This document shows, piece by piece, positions 6,559 to 9,307 of a stretch of 9,307 nt of DNA. The notes beneath the pieces were generated by a model that made no database searches, was not told where the DNA came from, and saw only the letters and a list, made by a program, of their open reading frames with translations. Location: contig DCUA01000132.1 of assembly GCA_002329675.1 (NCBI GenBank), positions 2,376 to 11,682 of the forward strand, read 5' to 3'. Position 1 is the first letter of the stretch; every line of letters begins with the position of its first letter. The stretch is from Firmicutes bacterium UBA1426 (lineage in GTDB: Bacteria > Bacillota > Clostridia > Peptostreptococcales > Anaerovoracaceae). Both the position numbers and the translations under genes were made by a program.

Positions 6559-6687
6559 ATGGATACCATGACGATCCTGAAGATAGTTTTTACAGCACTC
6601 CTCTGTGTTCCCGTTTTGGCTTTGTCCGCCTATTTGATCGATAAACTAATAGACGAAATAGTCAAGAAACCAGGGAGACAAAGATGA
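6559..6687 (+). CDS. Small single-span membrane protein (42 residues), coupled to tmk
   Basis: This short reading frame encodes MDTMTILKIVFTALLCVPV, continues hydrophobic to about residue 25, and ends in a charged tail (IDKLIDEIVKKPGRQR). That is one membrane helix of about 19 residues followed by a basic cytoplasmic tail. AGGGGA (6542-6547) lies eleven bases before the ATG; a GTG at 6550 is an alternative start but too close to that site. The stop overlaps the ATG of thymidylate kinase as ATGA, a common translational-coupling arrangement, which supports real translation. I know no family for it. The overlap, hydrophobic pattern and ribosome site are seen directly; function is unknown. The 87 bases before it (6472-6558) carry no other gene and only weak promoter-like hexamers. 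Confidence 0.6.
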   Translation: MDTMTILKIVFTALLCVPVLALSAYLIDKLIDEIVKKPGRQR

Positions 6688-7313
6688 GGACGGGGTTATT
6701 CATTACCTTTGAGGGGCCCGATGGGGCAGGGAAGACAACACAGATCAACAGGCTGACGGACTATCTGGCCTCCATGGGGATGGATACCGTTTTGACCCGG
6801 GAACCGGGAGGCACACAAATAGGTGAGAAGATCAGAAAAATCATCTTGGATCCTCATCATAAGGAGATGGCTCATCTCACAGAAGCCTTGCTCTATGCAT
6901 CCTCCAGAGCGCAACATGTGGCTGAGAAGATTCGCCCTGCCTTGAATGCGGGGAAGACAGTCATATGTGACCGCTTTATGGACTCCAGTATTGCGTACCA
7001 GGGCTATGGACGCAAGTTAGGGGAAAGAGTACGCATTATCAATGAGATAGCTGTAGAGGGTCTGGTCCCTGATCTGACCTTCCTGCTTCTAGTGGATCCT
7101 GATGTGGGGAAAAAGCGGATAAGCAATGGTTATCTGGATCGGTTGGAGCTGGAAGCGATCCACTATCACAGAGATGTATACCAGGGGTATCTGAAACTGG
7201 CAGACCTGTATCCGGAAAGGATCCTCTGTATCGATGGGAGCCGCGGAGTAGAAGAGATCAGCTCGGAGATCATAGATAAAACCGCTGCATTTCTGGGAAA
7301 ACTCAAAGGATAG
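6684..7313 (+). CDS. tmk: Thymidylate kinase (dTMP kinase)
   Basis: This enzyme phosphorylates dTMP to dTDP with ATP, an essential step of dTTP synthesis in the cytoplasm. The 209-residue length is normal. The P-loop is EGPDGAGKTT with Lys17 and Thr18. The dTMP-binding REPGGT motif is at 39-44, SSRAQH at 73-78, and the DRF motif at 96-98 leads into the SSIAYQGYGR substrate loop. The LID region reads DRLELEAIHYH near residue 150. All signature motifs are intact. AGGGAG (6672-6677) is six bases before the ATG, which overlaps the stop of the small membrane ORF. The holB gene follows after three bases, so the genes form one operon. In Bacillus subtilis, yaaQ and yaaR lie between tmk and holB; they are absent here. 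Confidence 0.97.
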   Translation: MRTGLFITFEGPDGAGKTTQINRLTDYLASMGMDTVLTREPGGTQIGEKIRKIILDPHHKEMAHLTEALLYASSRAQHVAEKIRPALNAGKTVICDRFMDSSIAYQGYGRKLGERVRIINEIAVEGLVPDLTFLLLVDPDVGKKRISNGYLDRLELEAIHYHRDVYQGYLKLADLYPERILCIDGSRGVEEISSEIIDKTAAFLGKLKG

Positions 7314-7316
7314 CAT

Positions 7317-8096
7317 ATGATACAGGAGTTAATGAAGAATCAACTTGTACAGTTTGCCCGTGAGGGAAAGCTGATGCATGCATATATTCTGCAAGGACGA
7401 AAGGATGACGATCTGACTGCCTTTGCCCGTGAATTAGCCAGCGCAATCACCCCCTACGGCGAAGACATCCATACAATATGTGCGGATGGACTGTCTGTAA
7501 AGGATAAAGCGGTGGAAGAGTTACTGGCCAGGTTGCTTTCCAGGCCTTTGGTGGGAGAACGGACCATAGCTATAATTCAGGACGCCGACACAATGACCCA
7601 TCATGCGCAGAACCGTCTTCTGAAGACCCTGGAGGAACCGCCGGGAGGGTCGATATTATTCCTGCTCTCAAACAATGCAGAACATCTGCTGCCTACGATC
7701 CGGTCCCGCTGTGTACTGGTTCGGCTGGATGATGCGCAGGAGTCTGAAAGTGCATTAGCTGAAGCAGCTTATGAGCAAGCCTGTACGATCGGAACTATGA
7801 TCCTGGAAAGACAAAGCTACTATGCCATTGCCGGGAAGCTTTCAGAAGCCACGGAAGAACGGGAGAAGGCGGTTGCTTTTCTGGACGCTATGGAAAAATG
7901 GTATCGGGATATTCTGTTCTGTGCGATGGGAATCTCTTCAGGATGTACCGATTCACATATGCAGGAGCTGAGCCGGCTTGTGACCGCGGAGGGAGCACAT
8001 GAAGCCATAGCTCTTATCGAGGAGGCGCGGCGGGATATCAGCCGCCATATCAACACAAATCACACCATAAAAAATATGGTATTGAAGATGCTATAG
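7317..8096 (+). CDS. holB: DNA polymerase III delta-prime subunit, reduced form
   Basis: Delta-prime is a clamp-loader subunit that helps open and load the beta clamp at replication forks. The identification rests on HAYILQG near residue 21, the QNRLLKTLEEPPGGSILFLLSNN block, and the SRC motif (TIRSRC), followed by a helical C-terminal domain with the typical EKWYRDIL segment and a final NHTIKNMVLKML. At 259 residues it is clearly shorter than the usual 310-330. The position of the Walker A loop reads GRKDDDLTAF, with no GxxGxGKT, and the four-cysteine zinc module found in most bacterial delta-prime and DnaX proteins is missing. Delta-prime of Escherichia coli is also catalytically inert, so loss of the P-loop is tolerated. 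AAAGGA lies six bases before the ATG. Position between tmk and ricT supports the call. Confidence 0.88.
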   Translation: MIQELMKNQLVQFAREGKLMHAYILQGRKDDDLTAFARELASAITPYGEDIHTICADGLSVKDKAVEELLARLLSRPLVGERTIAIIQDADTMTHHAQNRLLKTLEEPPGGSILFLLSNNAEHLLPTIRSRCVLVRLDDAQESESALAEAAYEQACTIGTMILERQSYYAIAGKLSEATEEREKAVAFLDAMEKWYRDILFCAMGISSGCTDSHMQELSRLVTAEGAHEAIALIEEARRDISRHINTNHTIKNMVLKML

Positions 8097-8107
8097 GAGG
8101 AACCCAT

Positions 8108-9022
8108 ATGATAAAAGTTGCAGGGGTAAGATTCAAGAAGGCCGGGAAGGTATACTTCTTTGATCCTGCCGGAATAAATGTATCCAAGGGTATGAACGTA
8201 ATCGTAGAAACTGCCAGAGGTCTGGAATTCGGAACCTTGTCTGATGATATAAAAGAAGTAGAAGAAAAAGAAATCGTTGCTCCTCTTAAGAAGATCATTC
8301 GTATCGCCGATGAGAGAGATGTATTGCAACACAAGGAAAACCTGGAGAAAAAGGAACACGACCTCGCCTTATGTCAGGAAAAAATCGATAAACACAAGCT
8401 GGACATGAAATTGGTGGATGTAGAACATACTTTTGACAACAGTAAAATCATATTTTATTTTACTGCCGACGGGCGAGTTGATTTTCGTGAATTAGTTAAG
8501 GATCTGGCCGGCGTCTTCAAGATGCGCATTGAGCTCAGGCAGATCGGTGTGAGAGATGAGGCCAAGCTTGTTGGAGGTATTGGCACCTGCGGAAAGGCCT
8601 TGTGTTGTCATTCGTGGATGCCCGAGTTTGACCCGGTATCCATAAAGATGGCCAAGGTGCAGAATCTCTCCCTGAATCCCACTAAAATTTCCGGGATCTG
8701 CGGCAGGCTCATGTGTTGCCTGAAATTTGAAAATGACGTGTATTGCGAACTGCGGAAAGGCATGCCGGACGTTGGTGAAAAAGTGAAGACAATAGATGGC
8801 ATGGGTGTCGTCGTTGAGAGCAATATTCTGGAAAACAAGGTCAAAGTACGCCTGATCATCGAAGAGAAAGACGGTGACAAACCTGAAAAGCTTTCAACGG
8901 ATTACAGTACCTATACAAAGCAGCAGATCAGGCGTCTGGGGAATAAAAAAAATGATGATTCCTTTGACGACGAAATCGATGCATCTTTACTCCATGAAAT
9001 AAAAGACATATTAAACGATTAA
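8108..9022 (+). CDS. ricT: PSP1-domain protein RicT (YaaT), Y-complex subunit
   Basis: In Bacillus subtilis RicT works with RicA and RicF in the Fe-S-containing Y complex, which promotes RNase Y-dependent maturation of operon mRNAs and influences sporulation, competence and biofilm formation. The 304-residue protein carries the PSP1 C-terminal domain, seen in the ELRQIGVRDEAKLVGGIG block. Its six conserved cysteines lie in two matching C-x4-CC motifs: Cys161/166/167 (GTCGKALCC) and Cys198/203/204 (GICGRLMCC). A charged, probably coiled stretch runs from about 70 to 100, and the C-terminal tail is acidic. TAGGAGG (8094-8100) is a near-perfect ribosome site seven bases before the ATG; it overlaps the TAG stop of holB, so the two genes are coupled. 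A strong terminator follows at once. Neither ricA nor ricF is in the window. Confidence 0.95.
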   Translation: MIKVAGVRFKKAGKVYFFDPAGINVSKGMNVIVETARGLEFGTLSDDIKEVEEKEIVAPLKKIIRIADERDVLQHKENLEKKEHDLALCQEKIDKHKLDMKLVDVEHTFDNSKIIFYFTADGRVDFRELVKDLAGVFKMRIELRQIGVRDEAKLVGGIGTCGKALCCHSWMPEFDPVSIKMAKVQNLSLNPTKISGICGRLMCCLKFENDVYCELRKGMPDVGEKVKTIDGMGVVVESNILENKVKVRLIIEEKDGDKPEKLSTDYSTYTKQQIRRLGNKKNDDSFDDEIDASLLHEIKDILND

Positions 9023-9023
9023 A

Positions 9024-9064
9024 AAAATCCTGTTCGCGCTCAATAGAGTTCGAACAGGTTTTTT
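9024..9064. terminator. Bidirectional intrinsic terminator between ricT and abrB
   Basis: CCTGTTCG (9029-9036) pairs with CGAACAGG (9051-9058); CTC and GAG (9039-9041, 9046-9048) can extend it around an AATA loop. Six T residues follow on the plus strand (9059-9064). A run of seven A residues (9021-9027) precedes it, giving a T tract for minus-strand transcripts. It should end both the tmk-holB-ricT operon and the convergent abrB message. Confidence 0.93.
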
Positions 9065-9082
9065 GTTGCTTTCGGTAGCTAG

Positions 9083-9307
9083 TTACAGATTCTGCATCTC
9101 TTTAATGCAGTCTGCGCATACATTCTTATCATGGATACGCTTGACGCTTTTGGCATTACCGCAGAAAATGCAGGCTGGCTCATACTTCTTTAAGAGAATA
9201 TAATCACCGTCAACATAAATCTCGATGGGGTCTTTGATTTCAATGTCGAGAGTTCTTCTAAGCTCAATGGGAAGCACGATTCTACCCAGCTCGTCAACTT
9301 TTCTTAC
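9083..9307 (-). CDS. abrB: AbrB/SpoVT-family transition-state regulator (N-terminal start outside window)
   Basis: The reading frame is open to the right edge and reads VRKVDELGRIVLPIELRRTL, the hallmark of the AbrB swapped-hairpin DNA-binding domain, followed by IYVDGDYILLKKYEP. The GTG that could serve as a start at 9277 is the valine of RIVLP, so the true start lies beyond the window, probably only a few codons away. AbrB proteins are dimeric or tetrameric repressors of transition-state and sporulation genes. The C-terminal half differs from that of Bacillus AbrB: it is short and carries CIFC, fourteen residues, then CADC, a zinc-ribbon-like CxxC pair, as I recall from clostridial AbrB proteins. 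It converges on ricT. In Bacillus subtilis abrB is also close downstream of the tmk-holB-ricT cluster, but yabA, yabB, yazA and rsmI lie between; here they are absent from that gap. Confidence 0.92.
   Translation of the reverse strand, partial: VRKVDELGRIVLPIELRRTLDIEIKDPIEIYVDGDYILLKKYEPACIFCGNAKSVKRIHDKNVCADCIKEMQNL

Noticed and set aside
8050..8359. Minus-strand ORFs of 94 and 99 residues across the holB/ricT junction
   Set aside because: They are antisense to two well-identified genes and their phenylalanine- and serine-rich translations look like complement of lysine- and glutamate-rich coding sequence.
9083..9277. Complete 64-residue AbrB starting at GTG 9277
   Set aside because: That GTG is the valine of the conserved RIVLP motif, and the frame continues to the window edge with conserved AbrB residues, so the gene is cut by the edge.

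Overview
The window looks like chromosomal DNA of a low-to-middling GC Gram-positive anaerobe, most likely class Clostridia. The reasons are AGGAGG-type ribosome binding sites, two OmpR-type two-component systems, a secreted copper-amine-oxidase-N-domain protein, and the Firmicutes block tmk-holB-ricT followed by an abrB gene with a clostridial-type CxxC/CxxC tail. I cannot place it below class from sequence alone.

Layout. Bases 1-1445 hold the last codons of a response regulator and a complete BaeS-like sensor kinase. They end at a hairpin shared with the convergent gene at 1497-2372, which encodes an exported protein with a copper-amine-oxidase N-terminal domain. A divergent intergenic stretch (2373-2710) contains a 7-bp dyad around candidate -10 elements, TTAA boxes spaced 22-23 bp, and a leader hairpin. 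It separates that gene from a second two-component system (2711-5657): an OmpR/PhoB-type regulator overlapping a 761-residue polytopic sensor kinase that lacks the usual DxGxG motif.

Behind the second kinase lies a compact inverted-repeat element (about 5674-5795). It has one forward and two inverted copies of a 25-28 bp unit, so the first copy can pair with either of the other two. Next is a conserved-looking but unrecognised helical protein of 188 residues (5905-6471). Then comes a tight four-gene run: a 42-residue membrane peptide missed by ordinary ORF thresholds (6559-6687), thymidylate kinase (tmk), a reduced DNA polymerase III delta-prime subunit (holB), and the PSP1-family Y-complex protein RicT. 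The run ends at a bidirectional terminator shared with abrB, which enters from the right edge on the minus strand.

Functionally, the left 5.7 kb is envelope sensing: two kinases plus a secreted protein between them. The right 2.8 kb is housekeeping: dTTP supply, clamp loading, the RicT regulator of RNA maturation and development, and the AbrB transition-state regulator. I found no defence system, CRISPR array, prophage, transposase, tRNA or rRNA. The least explained items are the three-copy inverted repeat, the 188-residue protein, and the small membrane ORF coupled to tmk.
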